Assembly (NCBI GenBank): GCA_050084985.1
Contig: JBITNC010000001.1
Location: 117,676,001-117,740,000, forward strand
Direction of reading: 5' to 3'
Length of the DNA stretch: 64,000 nucleotides
From: Nageia nagi
Lineage: Eukaryota > Pinophyta
How positions within the stretch are numbered: position 1 is the stretch's first letter; each line of letters opens with the position of its first letter. The notes beneath the pieces were generated by a model. The model ran no database searches and was not told the origin of the DNA. It saw only the letters and a program-made list of their open reading frames with translations. Of the stretch, positions 34,741 to 47,006 are shown piece by piece. The translations under genes were made by a program, and so were the position numbers.

Positions 34741-36390
34741 CCTTTTGATTGATGTAGTGATTATTAAAATTTATGATTCTTTTATTGTTTACATCATCTA
34801 GAAAGCTTGAGAGTTAATTAAATGTTGTCTCCTTTGGAAAGGGGAGGGCTTTCATAAAGGATTTTCCATCAAATATTTAAATTATTTTTGGTCTGCTATT
34901 TTTTAAATTCAAGGTAATTCCATCACTCTTTCATAATGGGTTCATGCACAAAAGCTCTATGAGAAAGATATTACCATTGTTATGAACTTCTTTTCTAGAA
35001 AAACAAGGGATTGGATTCCTTGGATGGAGTTTTAAAACATGTATCGATTAAAGCCTTCATATTGTGTTACCTATGATATTATTACTTCTTGTACCCCTTA
35101 CTCAACATGGCACAAATTGAGCATCCATTCTTAGAAGCCCTGGTGGTAGGATTAGGGTTGGTATGTAGATACCTTTTTTTTTATTTATAAGAAAAAAGAA
35201 TATTATGCTTGGCTTTTACCTCATTTACCCATGAAAGCTAAGCTAAATTAAAAATGTGATCTTATTTCATCAAATTATAGATCATGGGCTAGATTTTAAT
35301 CTATATGGGAGTCTTACCTTAAGCTTAACCAACCTTTGTTTGCTTGAAGCCTCCTTTCCCAAAATTTTCCACTTAGTATTCATCTTCTCCACCTTGGTGT
35401 TGTTCATCCCAAATGCCCCCTTCGTAATAAATTTGAGTCTTTATGTCATTTTTTCTAGTCATGTACAAATGTTAGGGGAGTTTGGTAATGACTAGCTTCT
35501 TTTTTCACTTTCTTTATGCCTTGAACCTTCTCCTAGCAACATGCTCTTCTATGGGATTACCTTGGTTTCTTCTTATCATTACTAGAAGAATGAAAAAATT
35601 TTAGGGTTAACCTTTTGTTCCACCTTTAGAAAGTTCACAATAGGTCCATATTTTATCACTAGGAAGTTTCCTCCTCATTTGATTTTTTTGATAAGATTGC
35701 AATGTTTTAGAATATCTAGTTACAAATTTGTATCTAAGAAAATTAAGCTATTATGGAGGTTAATCACCTTCAAGGTTTGCTAGGTTATTGGAATAATACC
35801 CTTGTACAGTTAGTAGGGTGTTTCATGATACTTCATCTCATGAGTTCTCTCAATCTTGCCCATGTTGATATCCCCCATCATATGTTCATGCTAAGAGTTC
35901 AAGTCCTTACGAGCATCACTTAACTTCCCTAGTCAACACTTGGGTATGGTGAGATCTTTCGATAATTGACCAATAGATGGATAGGATTCCTATTAGGGCA
36001 CTTTAAAGCCAGGGTGGGTTGGAGCGATAGATTGAGAGCTGCAAATGCTTAGCCAACTCTCATTAGTAGTTGGGGAGATACTACAAATCCTATCATCAAA
36101 GAAGATGCAAAAGATTGGGTTATCCCAATTCTTGGTAGTACTTGGGATAATATGGTTGATAGGAATGATAATCCTCACACTTAATGTTGTTAATGATTAC
36201 ATGATGAGATGATTTTGGTGGAAATGTGCCATGTTTACTTGTTATGACCCTTGTTGATTTTGAGAACCAATGATTGTATTGTTTGGTATCCCAACCTTTA
36301 TAGGTTAATGTGTCTTTGTTTGAGAGTGTACCTTTACCACTCCACACCTTTTATTGATTGTAATTTTGCTTATTTTATTTATTAAAATAT
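34741..36390. other. No recognised gene
   Basis: Some coding-like fragments appear on the plus strand (for example LGHFKARVGWSDRLRAANA near 36000) but none could be assigned with confidence. Confidence 0.4.
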
Positions 36391-36399
36391 AAAATTTTA

Positions 36400-37560
36400 C
36401 ATTAAAATATATCATAATAATCATACAATAATAAAATTAAATACATAGATAACTTAATTAATTCAACAATTGAAAGTCTTCACTTGTTTGTATATATGAA
36501 TCTAAGCTAATTATTTAGCTTCAACAATCCAAAGTCTTGACTTTATTCTTGTTTATGTATAATAGTTTATTCTTGATTTATGTTGATTATTTATTTAATT
36601 CATCCAATTTTAATAAAAATATAACTCGATTTAAAGTGCATTAACTAAGAATCACCTGATCAAATGGATATAGTCACTACTTTTCATATAATTAATCTTT
36701 TACTTGAAAAACCTGGTGGTGAAAATTAGTTAGGGCTCGGGTGAAGTATTGTATCAGTTCAAGTTGTAAATTTTGTTGAAATTTGTGAATAAACTTAGGA
36801 ATCTAACAATACTATACTAGAAAGACGCCATTAAAACACTGCAAAAAAATCTAAGTATGACAAAAATTTCCCAAGCCTCAAATGTCAAATTCCTTCCTTT
36901 CCTAAAATTTATGAGATCAACCCATTTCCAAACGTACTACATTATTCAAACCAAAACGAAAATGTTCATGCCATGTTGGAGATGCTATGTTTAGTAGGAG
37001 CTGTCCTTCCATCCTCCAATCTCCTCCTCTGCTTCATCCTCTTTCTGGACAAAGAAAGAAAAATTTGCTTACCTGCCAAACTATTTCATGGGCTAACAAA
37101 AATACATGAGAAGAGTAATTTACCTTGGGAGTGAAGGTGAGACCTACTTTGATCTCCCCACAGTAGGTCTTGTCTGGAAGCACAACGTTATACGAAGTCG
37201 GTGGCAGACTTCCTTCCAAGAACAATCCCTCCAATGGAATACTGAGCACCAACAACAACAAAAATATAGCTTTAGCCTTTACCCATCTTATGAAAGTAAG
37301 AATGATCATTTAGGTTAAGTAAATCCTTTCTCAGGTGTAAAGTGTGGCCATATCAAGTCCAGCTAAGCTTTAAAATGAAACCACAATATGTTGTGCCCTT
37401 GCTTTTGGTAGTTTGTGCAGTTATCCTCAGCAATCAGACCATGTCAACCCTAAGATGGTGAAATCACTGTTAGTTGTAATGAGTGCATGTTTCCCTTACG
37501 ACTTTGACATAAGAGAAATGCTTTTGTTTTTTGCTTTCACTAGGGGAGAATATTGAGAAT
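36400..37560 (-). repeat. Segment shared with 62830-64000 (paralogous duplication)
   Basis: The 3' flank, last two exons and part of intron 3 of the C2 gene recur at 62830-64000 in the same order and orientation. Even the intron and the downstream non-coding DNA are clearly alignable (roughly 80% by eye). Confidence 0.88.
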
Positions 37561-38415
37561 CCTGAGATTTTAGAGTCGAATTCAATTGGCGAGTCTGTTT
37601 AGGAGGGGAAAATTCTGAGAGTCATAAGATTTTGGAGTTAAAAAGGTATAAAAAAATATTGAACTTGAATATTTTTTTCATCATTTTCTCATCTAGATAG
37701 TTATCTCTATAACCCTTGTCTCTCCTCATGATCTAGAGAGATCATATAGGCTCGAAATTAGAATTGCAGTTCTTATGGTAATACCTCCACCTAAAGTCTA
37801 AAGGTTAATCTTCAATCTTGAATCAACATGCATAAAATCAAATAACTCTACCAAAATCTAAAATCTTGAATCAATTGGAGTCTGATAATCTATTACCTTG
37901 ACCCAAAGTTTAAAGATTAATCTTCAATCTTAAACTTCAAGCATAAATTTAAAGAATTGTTTATCTATATATCTTTTTTGGTTACCTGGCTTCTCCGACG
38001 AAGTCATCCTCAGTGGCTGCGTCACTGTCCATGATTCTCAAGGTGAGTTCATTAACCCCCTCGGATATACTGAACACAAACATCTCGTTCCAGTCCGGAT
38101 TGCTGCCTTTTCCTGCAAACAACAGATTGATCTAAGGCATCCCTAAATGGATTTCTAAACCCACAAAAAATAGCACGTCAAATATTGATATCACTCACCG
38201 GATGCCACAGTGCTCTTCCTCTCCTGGGTTCGGCACTTAATGACGACATAGGGGTCCATGTTGCCTGCGATCAAAACTTCAATCATCACAAACAAATTCA
38301 AACCATCATAACAATACGATTCAACAAAATCCATGAATTTGGTCTTACAGAGAAAATCGGAATTCTTGAGCCCCTCGGCACTGACGAGGAGCACCTCCAG
38401 AGTCCCGATCGGCAT
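36991..38415 (-). CDS. C2-domain elicitor-responsive-type protein (five exons)
   Basis: Spliced model on the minus strand: 38415-38349, 38264-38199, 38112-37986, 37241-37124, 37044-36991. All introns are GT-AG and the product is 143 residues. It is a single C2 domain of the plant elicitor-responsive/small phloem-protein family (Arabidopsis ERG3 and rice ERG1 type), which binds phospholipid membranes in a calcium-dependent way. All five acidic calcium-loop positions are present: Asp20, Asp26, Asp73, Asp75 and Asp81. Other landmarks are MPIGTLEVLLVSAEGL at the start, NMDPYVV, NPDWNEMF and PPTSYNVV, then a charged tail ending GGWKDSSY. There is no signal peptide or membrane segment. GC content rises in the exons, as in a live gene. 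A TATA box lies upstream at 38531-38538. The main uncertainty is expression. Confidence 0.93.
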
Positions 38416-38530
38416 TCTGATCCCTTTTCTAAGCCCAAAGATCTGTATTTTTTCTCTTGTTATATCACAATCTGCAACTTCAATAATGCGGGATTTGCAG
38501 CCACAAGCTAATGTGAGATCTGACCCCCTT

Positions 38531-38538
38531 TATTTATA
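38531..38538 (-). promoter_or_regulatory. TATA box of the C2 gene
   Basis: TATAAATA on the minus strand, 116-123 bases upstream of the start codon, leaving room for a roughly 85-base 5' leader. Confidence 0.65.
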
Positions 38539-38559
38539 ATGCAGAGGTTTAGATTCAGA

Positions 38560-40100
38560 AGCTTCTCCGAATCGGACGGGATCCATTGCTATGAAAAGGT
38601 GTTAAATTGTTTTCATTATATCTGTTTGGACCTAAAGGTAATCATTTTAAATTGATTTCGATTAATAATTTTTTATAATCGTTTTTATCAATTTGTTTTC
38701 GATATATATTTTTATATTTTTCAATGTACAGGGGTTGCTGTTTTGCTTGTTCTAAAAAGCTGGTGCAACACCCTTTCGAACCTTTCAATATATCTAAACT
38801 AATTTTATTGTTGTTATTATTACTGAAATGAAAGCAACTACTAAGGCCTCAAAGCCATGGGAAATGAAAACATCCAGTCAAATATGGTTAGAATATGGGC
38901 AAATATTTAATGAGATGTGGGCTCAAGATATAAAAATAGGACAGACATAGGAAAAATGGGCCTCCATTATCTGAAATTTAAAGTGGAGATTCTGACTGTT
39001 GGATGCATAGGAAATGGCGATTCGACCCCCTGACCCATCTGGAGTAGGGGTTGTAAAGTTGAGAATTTGACATCAATAGCGGTTTTTGCATGTGCTGACG
39101 TGAGCAAGTTTTCTTAAGTTGTGACTCAGCATGGTGTTCTTCTATAAGACGTTGGAGGGAGTAGACTGGGTAGTATTCCCCTTGCTGATGTGGCAGCCGT
39201 TGCCCAATGAAGATATGCCATGTCACATTAATACCTAGGGAAGAGTTGTTTTATTTTAAGTGCATAATAGAAACAAAGCACTAGTGGAAATGAAGTGTGA
39301 ATCTGTATTATCATGCCAATGACATGTAGAATCTCGATAATCATGGATTCAATGTCGGTTAACGAGGAAGAATTGTGCAAAACTTTCAAAGACTCAAAAA
39401 CATTTGTCAGCATTTCACATGAAAATAATCAAATAAATAAAAGCGAATAATAGATAAATTATTTTAACATCTTTTTAAAGTTTTTGATTTGTAGAATTTA
39501 TTCAAGTTTTTTCATTAAGTAAATATATATCAATTAAGTATTTGAATGATTGTTTCTTATATAATTAAATGAATGTGGTTATACTCCCATCAAATTCAGC
39601 CATATACTCTTAGGGTTTATGCACTAAATCTTGGGGGTTTGTACCTAAATCAACCAAAATCGATCAAGTTGGACAAATCATGGTCAAAGTCATCCAGATT
39701 CAAGCACCCATTATCAATCTAAGCCTATTCCACCAATTTTCAACCATTTCTATATGCAAGCCAAATGCCATAAACCCCCAGGGCATATGATTGAATTTGA
39801 CAGGAGGATAACCTTCCCCATATAATAAAATCTTCAAGCTTGTTTTGGTTATACTATATTCTCAAAAGAGAGAACTTAAAAGAAGAGAGCACCAACATAT
39901 GAATATAGATTTAGATATTTCAAATTTAAATAATACCTACAACCTTGATAAAACAAATTATCTATTCTCGAGCATAAACCAGTGTTTGCCCTCATGCCCT
40001 TGAAAGTTCCAAAGCAAACAAATTAAATGGTACAGTGAAATTACTAGTACCATATCAAGGAAGGCTCAAAAACTATTAAATATTTTGAGTCATAGGCATG
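38560..40100. other. Intergenic DNA upstream of the C2 gene
   Basis: No gene recognised. 39000-39240 is less AT-rich than its surroundings but shows no protein similarity on either strand. Confidence 0.5.
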
Positions 40101-40109
40101 GTTGTACAT

Positions 40110-40349
40110 TTATGGACCACATTCATGTATGTTCTTCAAGGGACATAGTGGAAACCAAATCCACTTGTTTATACTTAGATTGTATATAACTACCTTAACA
40201 TTGCCACATTTTCCAAAGCATATGTAGTCTTCCACTCCCACATACTCCATATCTATGAAAATGTCATATTCTTTTACAATGATTTTGGATATTTTCTCAA
40301 CTTCCTTTCGAAATAGGTTGGGATGGGAAGGGTTTTCAAGTTCCATCAT
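40110..40349 (-). pseudogene. Possible F-box/kelch-type C-terminal fragment
   Basis: A 79-codon frame opening MMELENPSHP. Its second half, VVIYNLSINKWIWFPLCPL, resembles the repeat unit in plant F-box/kelch proteins (V-VYDLSTN-W-WLPPCP). No F-box and no upstream exon were found, and the rest of the frame is not recognised. Confidence 0.3.
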
Positions 40350-40418
40350 ATATATATAGAACTAGGGGTTAATATATCTATAAGAGCCCAAGCTCATCAC
40401 CCAATCTAACCATCATAA

Positions 40419-40580
40419 TAAACTTCCACTCTTATTCAACATGGTTCCTAAGGCATGGTAGTTCGGGCATGGAAGTGATCCTTGTGAACTAGAGGATCAA
40501 AATAAACTCTCACTCTTATTTGACATGATTCCTAAGGCATGGTAGTTTAGGCATGGAAGTGATCCTTGTGAGCTATAGGT
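40419..40580 (+). repeat. Tandem duplication of about 79 bp
   Basis: AATAAACTTCCACTC...GGAAGTGATCCTTGTGA recurs as AATAAACTCTCACTC...GGAAGTGATCCTTGTGA. A related CATGGTAGTTTAGGCCATGG block appears again near 40932. It is probably in the 3' region or LTR of Gypsy D. Confidence 0.75.
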
Positions 40581-41083
40581 TGCACTCCAATCAATATCAT
40601 CACCATGAGAGGTCACCCTCTCATATTCTATGATAGTAATAGGAAAAATAACCCATTACAGCATGACTTTTGGGTGTATTAATTGGAACTGACATAGACC
40701 ACATGAACCACACTTGCGGACATGACTATGTAGTCAACCCAAACTACGCCTTCTGATCTATCACATGATGCCTTGGTGCATTACACTAGCAAGCTAGCAA
40801 TCATAGTTATGGTTACCATAGGCAACACATGACACTCCGCCCAACCACCCCATGCCTATAGCCCTACTTCCCCATCTAGTCCAACCATAAGAATGGGTTC
40901 TCGTATATTATGCTTGCCTTACTTCCTCTAGCATGGTAGTTTAGGCCATGGTGATGGTCTAGACCGATCAAGAGGTTGTGCTCTGCCCACTTGCACCACC
41001 ATGAGAGATCACCCTCTCATATTCTCCTCGACTAGGAGATGTTGATATCCTCATCAACTGGTTGCATCCTATAGGGTGGGATA

Positions 41084-42308
41084 ATGATAGGACTTGGTGA
41101 ATTACACCCCCACCAAAAGGTTTGGTGGTTTTTAGTCTTGCCACCAATAGTTCTCATGTCCCTCTATGAGAAACTCCTAGATCTTATCTCCAAAATTCCA
41201 CAAGTTCTCTTCTCTTTCATAAGTATCATCAGTTGGAGTAGATCCTTCCTAACCAATAAGATATTTCATTGTGTTTCTCTTCCCAAATCCACTTGTTCTC
41301 AACCCTTAATCATGACCACCCTCCTATCTGGCTTGTTTATAACATTGGTTAGAGGATGAGTAGATTACATTCGTTCAAGATTTTCCATATCCCAATACGT
41401 TGGTCTTAGTTGACTAACATGACAGATAGAGTGAATGTGCATGTGCTCAGGCAATTTAAGTTTGTAGGCCACTCTTCCAACCCAAGTCAAAAATTTAAAT
41501 GGACCCTCATATCTTCTTGTAAGAACCTTTAAAGTATCGAGTGCTAGTTTGAAATGCTCTCCATATATCCTAAGTAATATGAATTCACCTACATTAAACT
41601 CTAATTCCCTACACCCCATCTACATATTTTGTCATTCTCTCTTATGCTTGTAAGAGTTATTCTTGGGAACAGTCTATACTCTCTTTCCACTCTTCCAAGA
41701 ATATGGTTACTAAAGGACAAGGGTTGTAATAAGTTAGCACAATGATGTGGAGTTCAATTGGTTATCTACTTGTGGCCAACTCAAATGGAATATACTTAGT
41801 TGAAGAGGAATTTTGACTATTGAAATAAAACTTAACTATATCCAAAAGGTTCAGCTAATTGGATTGGTTAGAAGCAACATAGTGTCTAAGGTATTGTTCT
41901 AACAACCCATTTACCCATTCTATCTAGCCATCCATCTATGGATGATAATTAGTTGGCATCAATAACATTGTACCTATAATCTTAAATAGTGTAGACCAAA
42001 AGTTTCTTGTGAAATGGGTATCCCTATTAGAAACAATGTTGAGAGGGATTCCCCAATATTTCACTACATACTTGAAGAAATATTATGTTACACGAGTTAC
42101 TTCACATGGATATTTGCAAGGGATGAATGTTGCATACTTGACAAATATATCCACAATCACCATGATGCTCATGTAGTCATCAATTTTTAGTAAACAAGTG
42201 ACTAAATCCATACTAATACTAGTAGGAACTAGTAAGGGTTGTAACAATCCTCCAGGTAGTTTTCTCTCCCTCTTGTTGACACAATATATAACTATTTACA
42301 TAGTTCTC
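41084..42308 (-). mobile_element. Gypsy D (chromovirus) pol 3' fragment
   Basis: Element-strand reading from 42290 down: KLPGGLLQPLLVPTSISMDLV, IVDIFVKYATFIPCK, NIVSNRDTHFT and NYHPWMDG (integrase core with the first two DDE acids readable), then FNVGEFILLRIYGEHFKL, RRYEGPFKFLTWVGRVAYKLKL and MHIHSICHVSQLRP (41365-41619). A chromodomain follows (KYLIG-EGSTPTDDTYEREENLWNF) near 41190-41290. The upstream part ends abruptly at 42308 where Gypsy E begins. No reverse transcriptase of D was found beyond E. Many stops; not functional. Confidence 0.82.
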
Positions 42309-43110
42309 TATTAAGTGTTTTTAGTGACCCCTAAGATTAACCTATGTAGAAACTATGCTAAGCATTCACATTTAATGAATACCAACAATAATCTAAAGTA
42401 TAATATAATAGAAATGAATAAAGTAACACTCAAACTATTGGACAAAGATAATAGCAAATGCACTAATGAATTTGGATCAAGTGAAGGATAAATAATTGTT
42501 AACCTTACCTAGACGAAGAAGATTATATGCAAATAGGAACTTATTGAAGATAAGGATCTTGATATGAGAATCCCCACAGAGCATAGCAAACTAGAATGAT
42601 AACGTGGATGCTTGTAGGAGCATAGATATCAAGTCCTGAACAATAGCACCAACACATACAACAATGCAGATGCTAGGCATCCAAATAGTAGAGTTTGTAA
42701 TCAAAATCTAGAATACAATAGATGATCAACAAGTCGAGCCAAACATATAATTACAAAATATGGAATAGCAAATATACTAGTGATAATAAGGTCCCAATAT
42801 CAATAGGTGGCATTTATAAACACTGAAACTTTGAATTGATACTAGTTATCAAGATTGAAATCTTTATGCTTTCAAATGTAAGCATATAAAATCTTGATGC
42901 TTTTGAATGTAATCATACTTACCTTTAAATATGCAAGAGAACTTCCACATAGAAGCTAACACAGATTTTGGGGAACCTTGCATAAATAAAGATAAAATTA
43001 CATGAAAAGTGTCTTAAGTAGTCCAACATATAACACATGTAATATAATATGATATTAATATAATGAAATACTTAATAAGGACACTTAAGGTGTATCAAAA
43101 TTAAGTATCA
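42309..43110 (-). repeat. Gypsy E 3' LTR
   Basis: About 802 bp. On the element strand it starts TGATACTTAATTTTGATAC directly after the purine run CAAAGGGGGGCATCTAT (43111-43127) and ends near the homologue of TGTTGAATG in the right LTR. Confidence 0.7.
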
Positions 43111-43127
43111 ATAGATGCCCCCCTTTG
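43111..43127 (-). other. Gypsy E polypurine tract
   Basis: CAAAGGGGGGCA on the element strand, next to the LTR start TGATAC. Confidence 0.75.
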
Positions 43128-44192
43128 TAAGTATAATGAAATCAAATGTTATTGAATGTAATTTTATTTGCAAATGAAACAAAAAAGATAGAGAAAGAAA
43201 AATTTTATACCTCCCTATTTTCTGATGGAGCTATCTAATTATCAAGGGTTGATGATATTTGTTTCTCCATCTTTACCTTGATTGTGAAGTGGAATGGTTC
43301 CCATGAAATGAGAACAATCAAGACCAAAGAATAACCTAAAAAAGAAAAAGATGAAAAAATAACATCTTCCACAAATGCATATAAATCTTAAATATCATGT
43401 TAGATCGTAATATCATGTCCTAATAGTAATACTTAATACTCCAATAAAATGGATATATCATAATAAATATATCATAAAAATTATCATAAAGTAATCATAA
43501 ATTGATGGTTAATACCCTAACCAACAAAGGGAGTGATCATAATAACAACATGGAAATCTTTTATCATGATAAGAAAAATATGTAAACAAAGATCATATAT
43601 CATATATATGAGAGATAAGATATTCAAGGGAGATATCCTTTGCATTCTTGAGGGTATGCCCCCAAGATAGAGTAAAAATTGATAATGTGCCTTAGCACTA
43701 GTATGGGTTACTTAAGTATTATTTCATCTAAAATCATTGATCACAGCACTAGCACTGGGTTACTTAAGTATTATTTCATCTAAAATCATTGATCATAAAC
43801 TTTTGAGATATTTTGATTATTTCTTATCCATTCTGAACTAAAAACCATTATGTATGTCCTTGTGATATTTCTTGAACCATGTCATGCATGAATTCCTTTG
43901 ATAAAGCATGAATGAACTAAAAAACTTATGCAAATACTTGATCAAAATATACTAATAGACAAAAATACTGACATAAACCTCATAACTTGACCATAAAGAC
44001 ACAAAGCACTAAAGACATAAAGAAATGATGGTTAATTATATCCCTAACCAACAAAGGGAATAAGTGATGGTCAATTATGCTCCCAACCAACAAAGGGATT
44101 GTATGTAATGCATGATGCAATCTCAGCTACATGAAGATGCATAACTAACCTCTAATTAATATAGTTCTATCCTATATGAGAAATAAGGGGAA
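43128..44192 (-). other. Gypsy E interior, non-coding
   Basis: No gene seen. It contains a 51-bp tandem duplication (43694-43795) and three scattered copies of GATGGTTAAT...CCTAACCAACAAAGGGA (near 43505, 44025 and 44065). Confidence 0.5.
43694..43795 (+). repeat. 51-bp tandem duplication
   Basis: AGCACTAG...GGGTTACTTAAGTATTATTT...CATTGATCA occurs twice in direct succession, nearly identical, so the duplication is recent. Confidence 0.9.
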
Positions 44193-44197
44193 CATTA
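44193..44197. other. Copia C target site duplicate (left)
   Basis: CATTA, repeated exactly at 52140-52144 immediately after the right LTR. Confidence 0.95.
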
Positions 44198-44670
44198 TGA
44201 GAGAATTAGCCCTACTCTAATCCTCAAGGTCCAAGACTAGGAAGCTCAATCACACAACATTCACACAAGATAACACAAGTGTAATGTGGTTCCTCCCTCC
44301 TTGGGAGTACATCCACAACTAGTATCTCAATTCTCAAGTATGCCTCTCTTACAACAATTCTCTTGCTCTCTCCTACACAAACTAGTAGAGTATTCTTACT
44401 CCAAAACTTAGATATGTTACAAGAGGAGAGGCCCTCTATTTATAGCTTGAGAGCACCTCCCTTACCTCCCTTTAACCCAAGGGTAAGGTTAGGGTTACAA
44501 TAAATGTGTGACCTAACTTTAACCTACCAACTAACCCCATGGTTAGGTCAAAGTCCACACATAATAAAGAATTCAATTAATCCCTTAAGGTATCTACATA
44601 TCCTTTAAGTGATTAATTGAACTTACAAGGAGTTTAGATATTCACAATATTTCATTAAAAAATTCTAACA
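44198..44670 (-). repeat. Copia C 3' LTR
   Basis: TGAGAGAATTAG...AATTCTAACA on the plus strand. It includes TATTTATAG near 44440, a TATA-like element. Near identical to 51669-52139. Confidence 0.95.
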
Positions 44671-44684
44671 CTCCCCCTTAATGC
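44671..44684 (-). other. Copia C polypurine tract
   Basis: ATTAAGGGGGAGTG on the element strand, abutting the LTR start TGTTAGAATT. Confidence 0.9.
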
Positions 44685-45154
44685 AATATTGGGATAGAGC
44701 GTAGAAGAAAGAAAAGAGAGAGTAAGAGAGAGTTCTCCTCCATAGAGATACAAGTGGAGATGAGAACATTTACATATTTGAGAATCTTTTTGAGAACTAG
44801 TATGAGACTCACTACATTACCATTTGACAAAATGGTTTACAATACAATCATTAACCACAACTGGTTTCACTGTACATAGTAGTCGATCAACTTTAAGCTG
44901 ACATGTGAGTCTCCATGAGCTTGCTTTCACAAGGTGAGTAACCTGCATTTTTGAAGAAGATCTTGCATGCTACAAGCAACTCATGAACAAAATCAGTTAG
45001 ATGCATCATATATTCAAATAAGAGAATCAAATAATGCTATCTTATAAATAACTGATTAATGGTGCACTATAAGTCATCACGGAGATGCCAAGCCATCACT
45101 CATAGTCACCTATTGTATATAGACATGTGTTGATTATTAATAGAGCATAAAAAT

Positions 45155-45672
45155 TGTACAACGAGTTTCTCACGTAGAGCAAACTCACCACGGAGGTATA
45201 GAATGTACAACAAGTTCATCACGTAGAGTGAACTTACCATGGAGGTATATTAATTATATGCTCAAAAATTGTACAACGAGTTTCTCACGCAGAGCAAACT
45301 CACCATGGAGGTATAGAGCATAAAACTGTACAATGAGTTTCTCACGCAGAGCAAACTCACCATGGAGGTATAGAGTGTACAACAAGTTCGTCATGCAAAG
45401 CGAACTTACCACGGAGGTATATTAATTATATGCTCAAAAAAATTGTACAACGAGTTTCTCACGTAGAGTAAACTCACCACGGAGGTATAAAATGTACAAC
45501 GAGTTTCTCATGTAGAGCAAACTCACCACGGAGGTATAAATATGTACAACAAGTTTGTCATGCAGAGCAAACTTACCACGGAGGTATAAAATAATCAACA
45601 CTCTATAACAACAATTGTACAACAAGTTTGTCACGCAGAGCAAACTTACCATGGAGGTCTAGAATGTACAAT
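45155..45672 (-). repeat. Nine-unit array of inverted-repeat (hairpin) units
   Basis: Nine units of about 44 bp, spaced 48-74 bp apart, lie between pol and the 3' LTR. Each reads GTACAAC, a 6-base arm, a 12-base loop, the complementary arm, then ACCACGGAGGTA or ACCATGGAGGTA. Left arms start at 45163, 45212, 45278, 45335, 45384, 45452, 45501, 45551 and 45624. Arm pairs are GAGTTT/AAACTC (units 1, 3, 4, 6, 7), AAGTTC/GAACTT (2, 5) and AAGTTT/AAACTT (8, 9); all are perfectly complementary. A tenth unit is truncated near 45665. It would lie in the 3' untranslated RNA of the element. Confidence 0.92.
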
Positions 45673-45779
45673 CAAAAAAGGCCTCTTAGAGGTGAAGTTG
45701 TCATCACTAACAAAAGTTCAAACTTCACTCCCCTTGAGGGAAACTTCACCAACCTGGGAGAATCCCTAAGCTTGCTGAA

Positions 45780-46107
45780 CTAAGCTTCAGGAAGGGGCTT
45801 GGTGAATAGATCACAGAGTTTTCAATAGATGGACAATACTCCAAGTGTATGATGTCATCTAGAACCTTCTCCTGATAAAATGGGCTTGGATTTCCACATG
45901 TTTGGTTCTCTGATGGAACATAGGATTCTTAGCCAAAGAGATAGCCGATTGATTGTTTGAAGAAATAAGAGATGGGCCATTTTGCTTATACCCAATTTCA
46001 TTTAGAAGATGCCTCAGCCAAATAGCTTCTTGGACGGCAACAGACATGGCTCGATATTCAACTTCGTGGTAGAAAGAGTCACAATAGGTTGCTTCTTGGA
46101 AGCCCAA
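45780..46107 (-). pseudogene. Copia C RNase H
   Basis: [47 protein letters not shown] and QAHFIRR are the RNase H core. SNNQSA replaces the more usual CDNQSA, and the frame shifts after FIRRR, before a decayed FTKPL-like tail (near 45800). The upstream boundary overlaps the reverse transcriptase frame near 46079-46107, implying another frameshift. Confidence 0.88.
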
Positions 46108-47006
46108 GAGATAGCACCTGAACCAATGCTGAATACATATGCAGAGGTTGATTTTCTGTCATCTCTATCTCCCCATAATTAGAATCTGAGAACCCTGAGA
46201 GAAAAATTGAGGGCACTTTGGAATACTTAAGAGCAAGATCCTTTGTCCCCGCCACATACCTCAAGATTTGCTTCACAGCATTGAGGTGTCCAACATATGG
46301 TTTTTGCATGAATCGTGCCATCAGATTCATTGCAAAGGCAATATCAGGATGAGAGATAGTCAGATATAGAAGACTATTGATCAATTGCCTATAAGCTGTA
46401 GCATCAGCCAATTGAGAATCTGAGCTCAGTGATACAACGATTCCAAGAGAAACAGGTATTGCAGCATATCTACACTCCTCCATTCCAAACTTTTGCAAGA
46501 TGTCTGATATATACTTAGATTGACTAAGATAAGTACAATCTTTATGTTGGTATACTTGCATTCCAAGATAGTAATGCAATAGACCTAGATCAGTCATTTC
46601 AAATGTTGCCTTTAGTTTGGATATGCACTCTTGAATGATTTCAATATTGTTTGCCTGTTATGAGAAGATCATCCACATAAAGGAGAATTAAGACCACATC
46701 TTTTCCTTGATTGAGTACATAGAGATCTGAGTCAGAGAAGCACTTGGAAAAACCAATATCTGCAAAGAATCTTGAAATTTTTTTGTACCATGCTCTAGGT
46801 GCTTGTTTAAGTCCATACAAAGACTTCTTTAGCTTGCACACAAGAGACTCTTTTCCTTCTGGAATAAATCCTTCTGGTTGATTCATGTAGATTTCTACAT
46901 CCAAGTCACCATTGAGAAATGCACTCTTGACATCAAGTTGAAAAAATTTCCAACCTTGAGCTGCAGAAAGAGCAAGGATTATCCTGACAGTAGGCATCTT
47001 GGCCAA
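46079..47006 (-). pseudogene. Copia C reverse transcriptase, main part
   Basis: Two frames (46641-47006 and 46079-46597). The first has [42 protein letters not shown] and the catalytic LILLYVDDLLITG. The second has MTDLGLLHYYLGMQVYQ, SKYISDILQKFGME and SHPDIAFAMNLMARFM. The break between them lies near 46600-46640, and there is a single-base-type shift at about 47000 relative to the integrase frame. Only a few lesions, consistent with a young element. Confidence 0.92.

Noticed and set aside
35930-36350. Possible LINE endonuclease fragment (GHFKARVG)
   Set aside because: Only one short motif resembles GDFNARVG; flanking residues do not follow the family, so it was not called.
38185-38539. Plus-strand open frames over the C2 gene
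   Set aside because: They are antisense shadows of exons 1 and 2, which have clear splice sites and family similarity on the minus strand.
45434-45652. 72-codon frame across the hairpin array
   Set aside because: It is a by-product of the tandem repeat and has no Gag, Pol or host similarity.
45155-45672. CRISPR-like array
   Set aside because: Direct repeats with short inverted arms can look like CRISPR, but spacing is irregular, spacers are not unique and the context is a plant retrotransposon.
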